Assembly: GCF_007989825.1 (NCBI RefSeq)
Contig: NZ_BJUA01000011.1
Span: forward strand, 62,001-126,000
Length of the DNA: 64,000 nt
Source: Cellulomonas persica
Lineage (GTDB): Bacteria; Actinomycetota; Actinomycetes; Actinomycetales; Cellulomonadaceae
Direction: 5' to 3'
Part shown: piece after piece, positions 8,349-15,117 of the stretch
How the letters are laid out: every line of letters begins with the position of its first letter
How positions within the stretch are numbered: position 1 is the first letter of the stretch
Notes under the pieces: generated by a model
Seen by the model: the letters and a program-made list of their open reading frames with translations, nothing else
What the model was told of the DNA's origin: nothing
The model's database searches: none
Translations under genes and position numbers: made by a program

Positions 8349-10589
8349 ATGCCCGACTACGGCCACCCCCTGCGCTTCGGCACCTTCATCACCCCGGTCA
8401 ACGCACCGGCGGACCAGCCCGTGCGGCTGGCACAGCTGAGCGAGGAGCTCGGCTACGACCTCGTCACGTTCCAGGACCACCCGTACCAGCCGGCGTTCCA
8501 CGACACGTGGACCCTGCTGACGTGGGTGGCCGCGCGCACCGAGCGGATCCAGCTCGCGGGCAACGTCCTCAACCTGCCGCTCCGGCAGCCCGCGGTGCTC
8601 GCGCGCTCGGCGGCGAGCCTGGACCTGCTCTCGGGCGGGCGCGTGAACCTCGGGATCGGCGCGGGCGGCTTCTGGGACGCGATCGAGGCGATGGGCGGGG
8701 ACCGGCTGACGCCGGGGCAGGCAGTCGACGCGCTCGAGCAGGCGGTCGAGGTGATCCGCGGGATCTGGGACGCGGACACGCGCGGGCCGCTGCGCGCGGG
8801 AGGCGAGCACCACCACGTCACGGGCGCCAAGCGCGGGCCTGCACCCGCGCACGAGATCCCGATCTGGATCGGTGCGCTCAAGCCGCGCATGCTGCGCCTC
8901 ATCGGCCGTGCGGGCGACGGGTGGCTGCCGTCGATGAGCTACCTGCAGCCCGGTGACCTGCAGCGCGGCATGACGACCATCGACGAGGCCGCGCAGGCCG
9001 CGGGCCGCGACCCGCGCGAGATCACGCGGCTGCTCAACATCGGCGCGCTCGGCGTCGACGAGATCGTCCGACTCGCGCTCGAGGACGGCGTGAGCGTGTT
9101 CATCGTCGCCGCCGACGACCCGCGCACGCTCGAGCACATGGCCCGCGACGTGATCCCCGCGGTGCGCCAGCAGGTCGAGGCCGAGCGGGCGGCGCGCGGG
9201 ACCGCGGCCGTCGGCCGCATCCGCAACCAGGTCGCCCTCGCGCGCCGGATGCCGGGTATCGCGTACGACGACGTGCCCGCGTCGCTCGTCGAGACGGCCG
9301 TCGAGCCCGGCGACCGCGGCTACGGCCGCTACACCTCGTCGTACCTGCGCGGCGGCGCGCCCGGCCTGGTGCTGCGCCCGCAGACCGTCGAGCAGGTCCA
9401 GGACGCGGTCGTGTTCGCCGGTGCGCACCGGGACGTGCCGTTGGGGCTGCTCAGCGCGGGGCACGGGATCTCGGGGCGCTCGGTCAACCACGGCGGGCTC
9501 GTCGTCGACGTGAGCGCGCTGAACGAGGTGACGCTGCTCGACGAGGACAGCGGGCTCGTGCGACTCGGGCCGGGGGCGCGCTGGATCGACGTCGCGCGCA
9601 CGCTCGCGCCGCACGGGCTGGCGATCTCGAGCGGTGACTACGGCGGCGTCGGCGTCGGCGGACTGGCGACGGCGGGCGGCATCGGCTGGTTCGCGCGCGA
9701 GCACGGGCTGACGATCGACCATGTCCGCTGCGTCGACGTCGCCCTCGCGGACGGCTCGCTCGTGCGCGCGTCCGCCACCGAGCACCCGGACCTGTTCTGG
9801 GGGATGCGCGGGGCCGGTGCGAACTTCGGGGTCGCGGTGTCGTTCGAGATCGAGGCGTCGCGCGTGGGTCAGGTCGGCTTCGCCCAGCTCGTGCTCGACG
9901 CGAGCGACCTGCCGGACCTGCTGGTGCGCTGGGGGAGCGCGATCGAGTCCGCGCACCGGTCTGTGACGGGCACGCTGATCCTGGGCGCGGCCCGGGCGGG
10001 AGCCCCGCGCTACGCGCAGGCGATGCTCGTCGTCGACTCCGACGACCCGGACACGATCGTCGAGCGGCTGGGCGGCGTCGCGCAGGTCGCACCGCTGCTC
10101 GACCAGTCGGTCGTGCTCGCGCGGTACGACGAGATCATGGGCGCGTTCCACCAGGAGGGGCCGCAGCGCGGGCAGGGCGAGCCGCTGTCGCACTCGGGCC
10201 TCGCGCGGTACCTGACGCCCGAGCTCGCCGAGCAGACCGCGGCGCTGCTGGACGCCGGGGCGTCGTACTTCTTCCAGATCCGTGCGGTGGGCGGCGCGGT
10301 CGCCGACGTCGCGAGCGACGCGACCGCCTACGGATGGCGCGACGCCGGGTTCAGCGTCGCGGCGTTCGGCACGACCGCCTCGGGCTTCGACACGTGGTGG
10401 CGACGGCTCGAGCCGCACTTCGAGGGCATGTACCTCAGCTTCGAGTCCGCCGAAGGACCGGACGTCGTCGCGCGCGCGTTCCCGCCGGCGCACCTCGCGC
10501 GGCTGCGCGAGGTCAAGCGTCGCTACGACCCGTCGGGTCTGTTCCGCGACAACTTCTTCATCTCGCCCGGGGTGGACGCGGCGGCGTGA
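8349..10589 (+). CDS. Fusion of LLM flavin/F420 oxidoreductase and FAD-linked (berberine-bridge-like) oxidase
   Basis: A 746-residue two-domain protein. Residues 1 to about 290 are a luciferase-like monooxygenase domain (FQDHPYQPAFHDTW, LDLLSGGRVNLGIGAGGFW, EIPIWIGALKPRML), a fold that binds FMN or F420. From about residue 335 a PCMH-type FAD-binding domain follows (GLVLRPQTVEQVQDAVVFAG, SAGHGISGRSVNHGGLVVDV, VGVGGLATAGGIGWFAREHG) and ends in the berberine-bridge-like tail RRYDPSGLFRDNFFI. His372 matches the histidine that carries 8-alpha-linked FAD. The cysteine of bicovalent enzymes is absent (SSGDYGGVGVGG there), so only single attachment is expected. No stop or frameshift separates the halves. 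Substrate unknown; the divergent HxlR gene is the likely regulator. Confidence 0.85.
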   Translation: MPDYGHPLRFGTFITPVNAPADQPVRLAQLSEELGYDLVTFQDHPYQPAFHDTWTLLTWVAARTERIQLAGNVLNLPLRQPAVLARSAASLDLLSGGRVNLGIGAGGFWDAIEAMGGDRLTPGQAVDALEQAVEVIRGIWDADTRGPLRAGGEHHHVTGAKRGPAPAHEIPIWIGALKPRMLRLIGRAGDGWLPSMSYLQPGDLQRGMTTIDEAAQAAGRDPREITRLLNIGALGVDEIVRLALEDGVSVFIVAADDPRTLEHMARDVIPAVRQQVEAERAARGTAAVGRIRNQVALARRMPGIAYDDVPASLVETAVEPGDRGYGRYTSSYLRGGAPGLVLRPQTVEQVQDAVVFAGAHRDVPLGLLSAGHGISGRSVNHGGLVVDVSALNEVTLLDEDSGLVRLGPGARWIDVARTLAPHGLAISSGDYGGVGVGGLATAGGIGWFAREHGLTIDHVRCVDVALADGSLVRASATEHPDLFWGMRGAGANFGVAVSFEIEASRVGQVGFAQLVLDASDLPDLLVRWGSAIESAHRSVTGTLILGAARAGAPRYAQAMLVVDSDDPDTIVERLGGVAQVAPLLDQSVVLARYDEIMGAFHQEGPQRGQGEPLSHSGLARYLTPELAEQTAALLDAGASYFFQIRAVGGAVADVASDATAYGWRDAGFSVAAFGTTASGFDTWWRRLEPHFEGMYLSFESAEGPDVVARAFPPAHLARLREVKRRYDPSGLFRDNFFISPGVDAAA

Positions 10590-11519
10590 TCAGCCGACGC
10601 GCGTCGCGGCCACCTCGAGGCGACGGGCGACGGCAGCGGCCACCAGGTGGGTGACGTGCGGCGCGACGTGCAGGTTGAGCGCGGGCTCGAACAGCTCGGC
10701 CTCGAGCAGCACGAGCCCGTACGCGGCCGAGTCGACCACGTCGACGCGCGCGTACAGCGGTGCCTCGAGCCCGGTCGCGCGGCCGACGGCGGCGACGACC
10801 GCGTGCGCGAACGCCTCCTCGTCGTCCGTCACCGCGACCAGCTCGGGGTGCTCCTCGTACGTCCCGCCGAGCAGCCCCCCGCCCGGCGCGAGCAGCGCAC
10901 CCTTGGCGATCGCGTGCGTGAGCTCGCCGTCGATCACGTAGAGCGCCTTCTCGCGCCCGGCGGACAGCTCGGGGATCTCGGGCTGGACCATGACCGTGCC
11001 GCCGGCGTCGACGATCCGTGCGGCCAGCTCGAGCGCCGCGGGGTCGTCGGCCCGGAACAGCCCGGTGTCCCGCGCACCCGCGGAGACGGCCGGCTTGAGC
11101 ACGACGTGCGCGTCGGCGAACGCACGCAGCTCGGCCGCGACGTCGTCGACGACCGTGCGGTACGTCGTCGGCACCACCGCGACGCCCTCGCGCTCGAGCT
11201 GCGCGAGGTAGCGCTTGTCGAGGTTCCACCGCACGAGCGCCGGCTCGTTGAGCACGCGCGTCGCGGCCTCGGCCCGCTCGAGCCACGCCATGAACTCCTC
11301 GACGCGCTCGGGGTAGTCCCACGGGCTGCGCAGGACGAGCAGGTCGAACCGGGCCCAGTCGAGGGACTCGTCGTGCCACACGGCGGCGCGCGCGTCGACG
11401 CCGCGTGCCCGCAGCGCGTCGACCAGCGGGGCCGTGTCGTGGTCCAGGTCCTCGAGCGGGTAGGAGTCGGTGACGACGATGCCGACGCGCGGCGTGCTGG
11501 GGTCGATGCTCACGAGCAC
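10590..11519 (-). CDS. ATP-grasp ligase, last gene of the peptide operon
   Basis: A 309-residue ATP-grasp protein. Recognisable are LLVLRSPWDYPERVEEFMAWL (the SPWDY motif of a RimK/DcsG-like subgroup), NLDKRYLAQLEREGVAVVPT, HVVLKPAVSAGARDTGLF (ATP-binding lysine strand), MVQPEIPEL and YARVDVVD...LLEAELFEPAL (metal-binding region). ATP-grasp enzymes join a carboxylate to an amine or thiol through an acyl phosphate. The frame begins at GTG 11519; a second GTG at 11513 is an equally good start. It begins 6 bases after the stop of the metalloprotease gene on the same strand, so it is read as the fourth gene of the peptide operon. It abuts the fusion oxidoreductase gene end to end. Its acceptor may be the peptide or an unrelated small molecule. 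Confidence 0.8.
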   Translation of the reverse strand: MLVSIDPSTPRVGIVVTDSYPLEDLDHDTAPLVDALRARGVDARAAVWHDESLDWARFDLLVLRSPWDYPERVEEFMAWLERAEAATRVLNEPALVRWNLDKRYLAQLEREGVAVVPTTYRTVVDDVAAELRAFADAHVVLKPAVSAGARDTGLFRADDPAALELAARIVDAGGTVMVQPEIPELSAGREKALYVIDGELTHAIAKGALLAPGGGLLGGTYEEHPELVAVTDDEEAFAHAVVAAVGRATGLEAPLYARVDVVDSAAYGLVLLEAELFEPALNLHVAPHVTHLVAAAVARRLEVAATRVG

Positions 11520-11525
11520 GTGACT

Positions 11526-12791
11526 CTAGGCGCTGCGGCCCACGGGCGGGCGGGACGGGCGTGTGTCTGCGGCGCCGCGGCGGGCGACGAGGTCGCGGAC
11601 GGCCACGACCGCCGTCAGCACGCGCGGCGACAGCAGCAGGACCCCGAGGACGAGCGCCTCCCAGAACGCACCGCTGGTGGGCCCGGCGGACACCAGCGAG
11701 TCACGCATCCAGGTGAGCAGGTGCCACGTCGACGGCACGAACAGCACGACGAAGAACCACGTCGCCAGCACCATCCCCGCCACGTGGACGAAGCGGTACC
11801 AGCGGGCCACCGCGAGGTCGCGTGGCGGGGTCGCGGCGAGCGTCGCACGCTCGTCGGGCGTCAGGCGGCGCACGGCCCGGCGCAGCAGCAGGCGCGTCGT
11901 GCGCTGCAGGTGCGTGCAGCCGAGCAGCGCGGTCATCACCGCGTACACGTCGCTGCGCAGGAACACGAAGAACTGCACGACGATCGCGGACAGCTCGACG
12001 AGCGCGACCGCGGCCAGCAGGCGGTCCGGACCGATCCCGGCGGCCCGCAGCGCGAGAGCTGCCGCGAGGACGACCACGTCGAACGCCATGCCGGCCAGGA
12101 GCGGCCCGACGCGACGGCGCGGCGGCAGCGCCCACAGACCCGTCAGGTTGGTCTCGAAGGTCAGGAAGTACAGCCGACGCGTGATGCGCAGGCGCGCCGG
12201 GACGCCGAGCGCGGCAGCCGCCATGACGTGCGCGAGCTCGTGCAGCCCCGCGAGCACGTAGGTCACCACGGTCACGACCGCGAGGCTGCGGGCCGGTGAG
12301 TCGAGGAAGAACACGTCGAGGGCGTGCGGCCGCACGGAGGGCACGGCGACGAGCATCGCGACGACCGCGACGCCGCACAGCGCCGCGAGCACGGCGCCGG
12401 CACGCGAGAAGAGCCACCGGGCGCGGGCACGCGGGGCGACGACGAACCCGCGGGCCGGGCCCGCCTCGGCGGAGGCGCCGTCCGAGCGGGCGTCGTCGAC
12501 CTCCGCGACGAAGCCGAGCGCGACGAGGCTGCGAGCGAACGCGAGGACGTCGACGGGCTCCGGCGCGTCGTCGGGCGTCACCTCCCGCTCGACCTCGGCG
12601 ACCGAGCGTCCCTCGTCGAGCAGGTCCAGCGCGCGCAACCCGACGGCGGGGATCGCGACGAACCGGCCCGTGTCGGCACGGCCGACGACCACGCGGTCAC
12701 CCTGGGTGGTGCGCGTCAGCGCATGCAGCCGGAGCACCGAGCTCGGCAGCACCTGCGGGGCCGGGGGAGCCTCGGCGGGGACCGTGGTCAT
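11526..12791 (-). CDS. PqqD-domain plus M50-type membrane zinc metalloprotease
   Basis: A 421-residue protein. Residues about 17-100 resemble a PqqD-like peptide-binding (RRE) domain (DRVVVGRADTGRFVAIPAVGLRALDLLDEGRSVAEVEREV). The rest is an integral membrane part with several hydrophobic segments. The zinc motif HELAH (H184, E185, H188) sits at the start of a membrane helix, and RSDVYAVM (D281) is placed like the LDGYY third-ligand segment of peptide-associated M50 proteases; D238 is an alternative ligand. Such proteins are often encoded in RiPP clusters and cut or help export modified peptides. Its ATG overlaps the E1-like gene's stop by one base (TGATG), indicating coupling. Role in leader removal is inferred from context. 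Confidence 0.8.
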   Translation of the reverse strand: MTTVPAEAPPAPQVLPSSVLRLHALTRTTQGDRVVVGRADTGRFVAIPAVGLRALDLLDEGRSVAEVEREVTPDDAPEPVDVLAFARSLVALGFVAEVDDARSDGASAEAGPARGFVVAPRARARWLFSRAGAVLAALCGVAVVAMLVAVPSVRPHALDVFFLDSPARSLAVVTVVTYVLAGLHELAHVMAAAALGVPARLRITRRLYFLTFETNLTGLWALPPRRRVGPLLAGMAFDVVVLAAALALRAAGIGPDRLLAAVALVELSAIVVQFFVFLRSDVYAVMTALLGCTHLQRTTRLLLRRAVRRLTPDERATLAATPPRDLAVARWYRFVHVAGMVLATWFFVVLFVPSTWHLLTWMRDSLVSAGPTSGAFWEALVLGVLLLSPRVLTAVVAVRDLVARRGAADTRPSRPPVGRSA

Positions 12792-13939
12792 CAGGCCGCG
12801 GTCGTGTCCGAGCGGTCCGCGTGCGCGCGCCGGGCTGGAGCCGTCGCGCACACCGGGCAGTCGGGATCGGCGGGCCAGGCGTCGGTCGTCGTCCGGCCGT
12901 CGCCCGCGAAGTCGACGAGCTGGTAGCGCCCGAGCGAGACGGGCGCGGACAGCCCGGTGAGGAACCGCATCGCCTCGAGCGACACGAGCCCGCCGAGGAC
13001 GCTCGTCACCGGCCCGATCGCGCGGTTGACCCGGTCCTGCTCGAGCACACGCGGACGGGTCACGACCTCCCGGTCGATGAGGGTCGACAGGCGCTCGCGG
13101 TGCCGTTCGAGGCACTCCCGGCAGGCGCTGCGTCCCGGGTCCACCGACCAGTACAGGCCCTGGGTGTAGGCGAGGCCGCCGCGGATGAACGGCACGCCGG
13201 CGGCGACGCACGCCTCGTTGACCCACCGGTCGACCTCGTCGGGCTCGTCGATCGCGGAGACGACGAGGTCCGGCAGGTCGCTCAACGCCGAGCCTCGCAG
13301 CAGCGCCGCGACGTCGTCGGTCGACTCGACCCGACGGCGGAACGCCTCGACGCGCAACGTCGGGTCGAACGCGGACAGCCACTGCGCGACCCGCTCGGCC
13401 TTGGGCTCGCCGACCTCCGCCTCGGTGTACGTGAACTGGCGCGCGAAGTTGCGCAGCTCAACCCGGTCCTGGTCGACGACGGTCACCGCGCCGACGCCGA
13501 GCCCGGCGAGGTTCATCAGCACGGCCGACCCGAGGCCGCCCGCGCCCAGCACGAGCACGTGCGCGGCGCGCAGGCGCGTCTGCGGGAGCTCGCGGGGGAG
13601 CGAGAGCGTGGTGAACGCGTCGAAGAACGCGAGGTTGCTGAAGTAGCGCTCGCGGTCGTGCGTGTCGAACGTCGTCGGGGCGGACGCGTCCTCCAGCCAA
13701 CCGAGGCGGTCGAGCTGGGTGAGCACGGCGGCGACGTCCTGCTCGGTCGTCCGCGGCCAGCGCTCGCGCATCGCGCCGGCGAGCGCGGCGGTGTCCCGGG
13801 CGCCCTCACGCAGGAGCGTGAGGAGCGCGAGCACCTGGCCGTCGGGGTCCGCGAGCCGGGTGCGGACCTTCGGGTCGAGGCTCACGACGAGCTCGCCGTC
13901 GCCGGCGAGACAGTTGAGCGACTTGAGTCGGGGCAGCAT
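12791..13939 (-). CDS. MccB/PaaA-like E1 (ThiF-family) peptide-adenylating enzyme
   Basis: A 382-residue protein. Residues 1-90 look like a winged-helix peptide-recognition domain (LALLTLLREGARDTAALAGAM...QLDRLGWLED). The E1 domain follows: nucleotide loop GAGGLGS (132-138), VVDQDRVELRNFARQ (D156, R163, N164, R167, Q168), K180, and D231 in SAIDEPDEV. The stretch WVNEACVAAGVPFIRGGL closely parallels the microcin C7 enzyme MccB. Two CxxC pairs (C273/C276 and C361/C364) form the usual structural zinc site. These enzymes adenylate a carboxyl group of a peptide. The start lies 81 bases after the stop of the 25-residue peptide gene, with a hairpin between. It could alternatively act like PaaA of pantocin, on internal glutamates. 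Confidence 0.88.
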   Translation of the reverse strand: MLPRLKSLNCLAGDGELVVSLDPKVRTRLADPDGQVLALLTLLREGARDTAALAGAMRERWPRTTEQDVAAVLTQLDRLGWLEDASAPTTFDTHDRERYFSNLAFFDAFTTLSLPRELPQTRLRAAHVLVLGAGGLGSAVLMNLAGLGVGAVTVVDQDRVELRNFARQFTYTEAEVGEPKAERVAQWLSAFDPTLRVEAFRRRVESTDDVAALLRGSALSDLPDLVVSAIDEPDEVDRWVNEACVAAGVPFIRGGLAYTQGLYWSVDPGRSACRECLERHRERLSTLIDREVVTRPRVLEQDRVNRAIGPVTSVLGGLVSLEAMRFLTGLSAPVSLGRYQLVDFAGDGRTTTDAWPADPDCPVCATAPARRAHADRSDTTAA

Positions 13940-13976
13940 GGACGGTCCTCGGAGACGAAGCGGGCTCAGACGGAAG

Positions 13977-14009
13977 GAGCCGGCCCGGTCGTGGTGACCG
14001 GGCCGGCTC
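13977..14009 (-). terminator. Hairpin attenuator between peptide gene and its enzymes
   Basis: A perfect 14-bp stem (GAGCCGGCCCGGTC paired with its complement) closes a 5-base loop. It lies 11 bases after the peptide stop and 38 bases before the E1-like gene on the same strand. No strong U-run follows. Such partial terminators typically give more precursor-peptide transcript than enzyme transcript; that function is inferred. Confidence 0.75.
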
Positions 14010-14019
14010 ACGGGCGGGC

Positions 14020-14097
14020 TCAGGCGCCGCCGGCGTCGGGGTCGAGGTGGATCCGCGTAGCGGTGATCTCCTCGACGTCCATGATCTCGATCGTCAT
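14020..14097 (-). CDS. Candidate RiPP precursor peptide (25 residues, ends GGA)
   Basis: A 25-codon gene too short for ordinary gene callers. The peptide starts MTIEIMDVEEITATR, continues IHLDPDAGGA and ends there. It has an excellent Shine-Dalgarno site (GGAGGT at 14107-14112, nine bases before the ATG). It lies directly upstream of an E1-like peptide-activating enzyme, and a perfect hairpin follows it. The peptide is acidic, has no Cys, Ser or Trp, and carries a Glu-Glu pair (residues 9-10) and a C-terminal Gly-Gly-Ala. Pantocin's E1 enzyme works on a Glu-Glu pair and MccB on a C-terminal carboxylate, so either site could be modified. The longer in-frame extension upstream lacks coding character. 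Function is inferred from position. Confidence 0.75.
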   Translation of the reverse strand: MTIEIMDVEEITATRIHLDPDAGGA

Positions 14098-14103
14098 CTT
14101 CCT

Positions 14104-14280
14104 TGCACCTCCCCCTGCGTCCTGCTGTGGAGCGTCGCTCACGCGGCGACAACGCGAACGAGGAACGCAGGTGTGCGGGGCAGATACGGCAGGCCGGCAG
14201 TCTTCACCCACGTGCGACCGCGCCACGACGCAGAGCGAGGGTGCGTTCCCGCAGGTCGCGAGGGCGAGGCCGCGGTCGGG
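14104..14280 (-). promoter_or_regulatory. Leader/promoter region of the peptide operon
   Basis: This 177-base gap between the LLM gene's stop and the peptide start is the only non-coding stretch upstream of the operon, so its promoter should be here. It holds the strong ribosome-binding site (14107-14112). I see no convincing -35/-10 pair. Confidence 0.4.
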
Positions 14281-15057
14281 TCAGCCCTGGGCGTCGCGCC
14301 AGGCGACCCACGTCTCGACGAGGGACAGGTCGTAGTCCGGCCCGCTCACGCCGACCGTCAGCAGCGTGGCCCCGGCCTCGAGGTAGGCGGCGGCCTGCTC
14401 CTGCGGCGGCCCGGAGACCGCGACGGAGCGCTCGACGAGCGTCGCGGTGTCGCGCCCGACCGCCTCGCCGTGCTCGTCGAGGATCGCGCTCTTGCGCGCG
14501 AGCGTGGGTGCGTCCCCGAACGAGTGCCACACGTCCGCGTGCTCCGCGACGACGCGCAGCGTCTTGCGCTCGCCTCCGCCGCCGATCAGCACGGGGATCT
14601 CACGCGTCGGGACGGGGTTCGACGCGGCCCAGCGTGCCTTGATGCGGGGGAGTGCCGCAGCGAGGTCGGCGATCCGGCCGCCCGCGGTGCCGAACTCGTA
14701 GCCGAACTCGTCGTAGTCCTTCTCGAACCAGCCCGCACCGATGCCCAGGATCAGGCGGCCGCCGCTGATGTGGTCGACCGTGCGGGCCATGTCCGCGAGC
14801 AGCTCCGGGTTGCGGTAGGAGTTGCACGTCACGAGCGCGCCGATCTGCACGCGCTCGGTCTGCTCCGCCCACGCGCCGAGCATCGTCCAGCACTCGAAGT
14901 GCTTGCCGTCGGGGTCACCGGACAACGGGAAGAAGTGGTCCCAGTTGAAGATCACGTCGACACCCAGGTCCTCGGCACGCCGCACGGCGTCCCGGATCTG
15001 GCCGTAGTCGGCGTGCTGCGGCTGGAGCTGGACACCGATGCGCACGGGAAAGGTCAT
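14281..15057 (-). CDS. LLM-class (F420-type) oxidoreductase
   Basis: A 258-residue luciferase-like TIM-barrel oxidoreductase. Motifs: RIGVQLQPQHADYGQIRDAVRRAEDLGVDVIFNWDHF at the N-terminus, ARTVDHISGGRLILGIGAGWFEKDYDEFGYEFGT, and EIPVLIGGGGERKTLRVVAEHADVW. This is the pattern of mycobacterial F420-dependent LLM proteins; cofactor F420 rather than FMN is inferred from similarity. The family catalyses hydride transfer on diverse substrates, and the substrate here is unknown. It has a TAGGTT hexamer seven bases upstream of its ATG (15065-15070), predicting a leaderless transcript, so it is probably a separate unit from the jet genes 60 bases upstream. It occupies the place where jetD would be expected. 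Confidence 0.88.
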   Translation of the reverse strand: MTFPVRIGVQLQPQHADYGQIRDAVRRAEDLGVDVIFNWDHFFPLSGDPDGKHFECWTMLGAWAEQTERVQIGALVTCNSYRNPELLADMARTVDHISGGRLILGIGAGWFEKDYDEFGYEFGTAGGRIADLAAALPRIKARWAASNPVPTREIPVLIGGGGERKTLRVVAEHADVWHSFGDAPTLARKSAILDEHGEAVGRDTATLVERSVAVSGPPQEQAAAYLEAGATLLTVGVSGPDYDLSLVETWVAWRDAQG

Positions 15058-15117
15058 GCGTCCGAACCTACGGCGCGACCCGCACCCGCGTCGCCCGGGT
15101 TCCCACCAGGCGGACCG

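Noticed and set aside
10590..11519. ATP-grasp enzyme as a graspetide (microviridin-type) ligase.
   Set aside because: It has the SPWDY motif of a small-molecule-type subgroup rather than graspetide ligase features, and the peptide has no Thr/Ser/Lys plus Asp/Glu ring pattern; it is kept as a ligase of unknown acceptor.
14020..14226. A longer 68-residue version of the precursor peptide.
   Set aside because: The extra N-terminal part covers the strong ribosome-binding site and has no coding character; the ATG at 14097 is ideally spaced from GGAGGT.
14281..15057. Divergent jetD at the end of the jet operon.
   Set aside because: The sequence is a plain luciferase-like TIM-barrel protein with its own -10 signal, not a DUF3322/Toprim nuclease.
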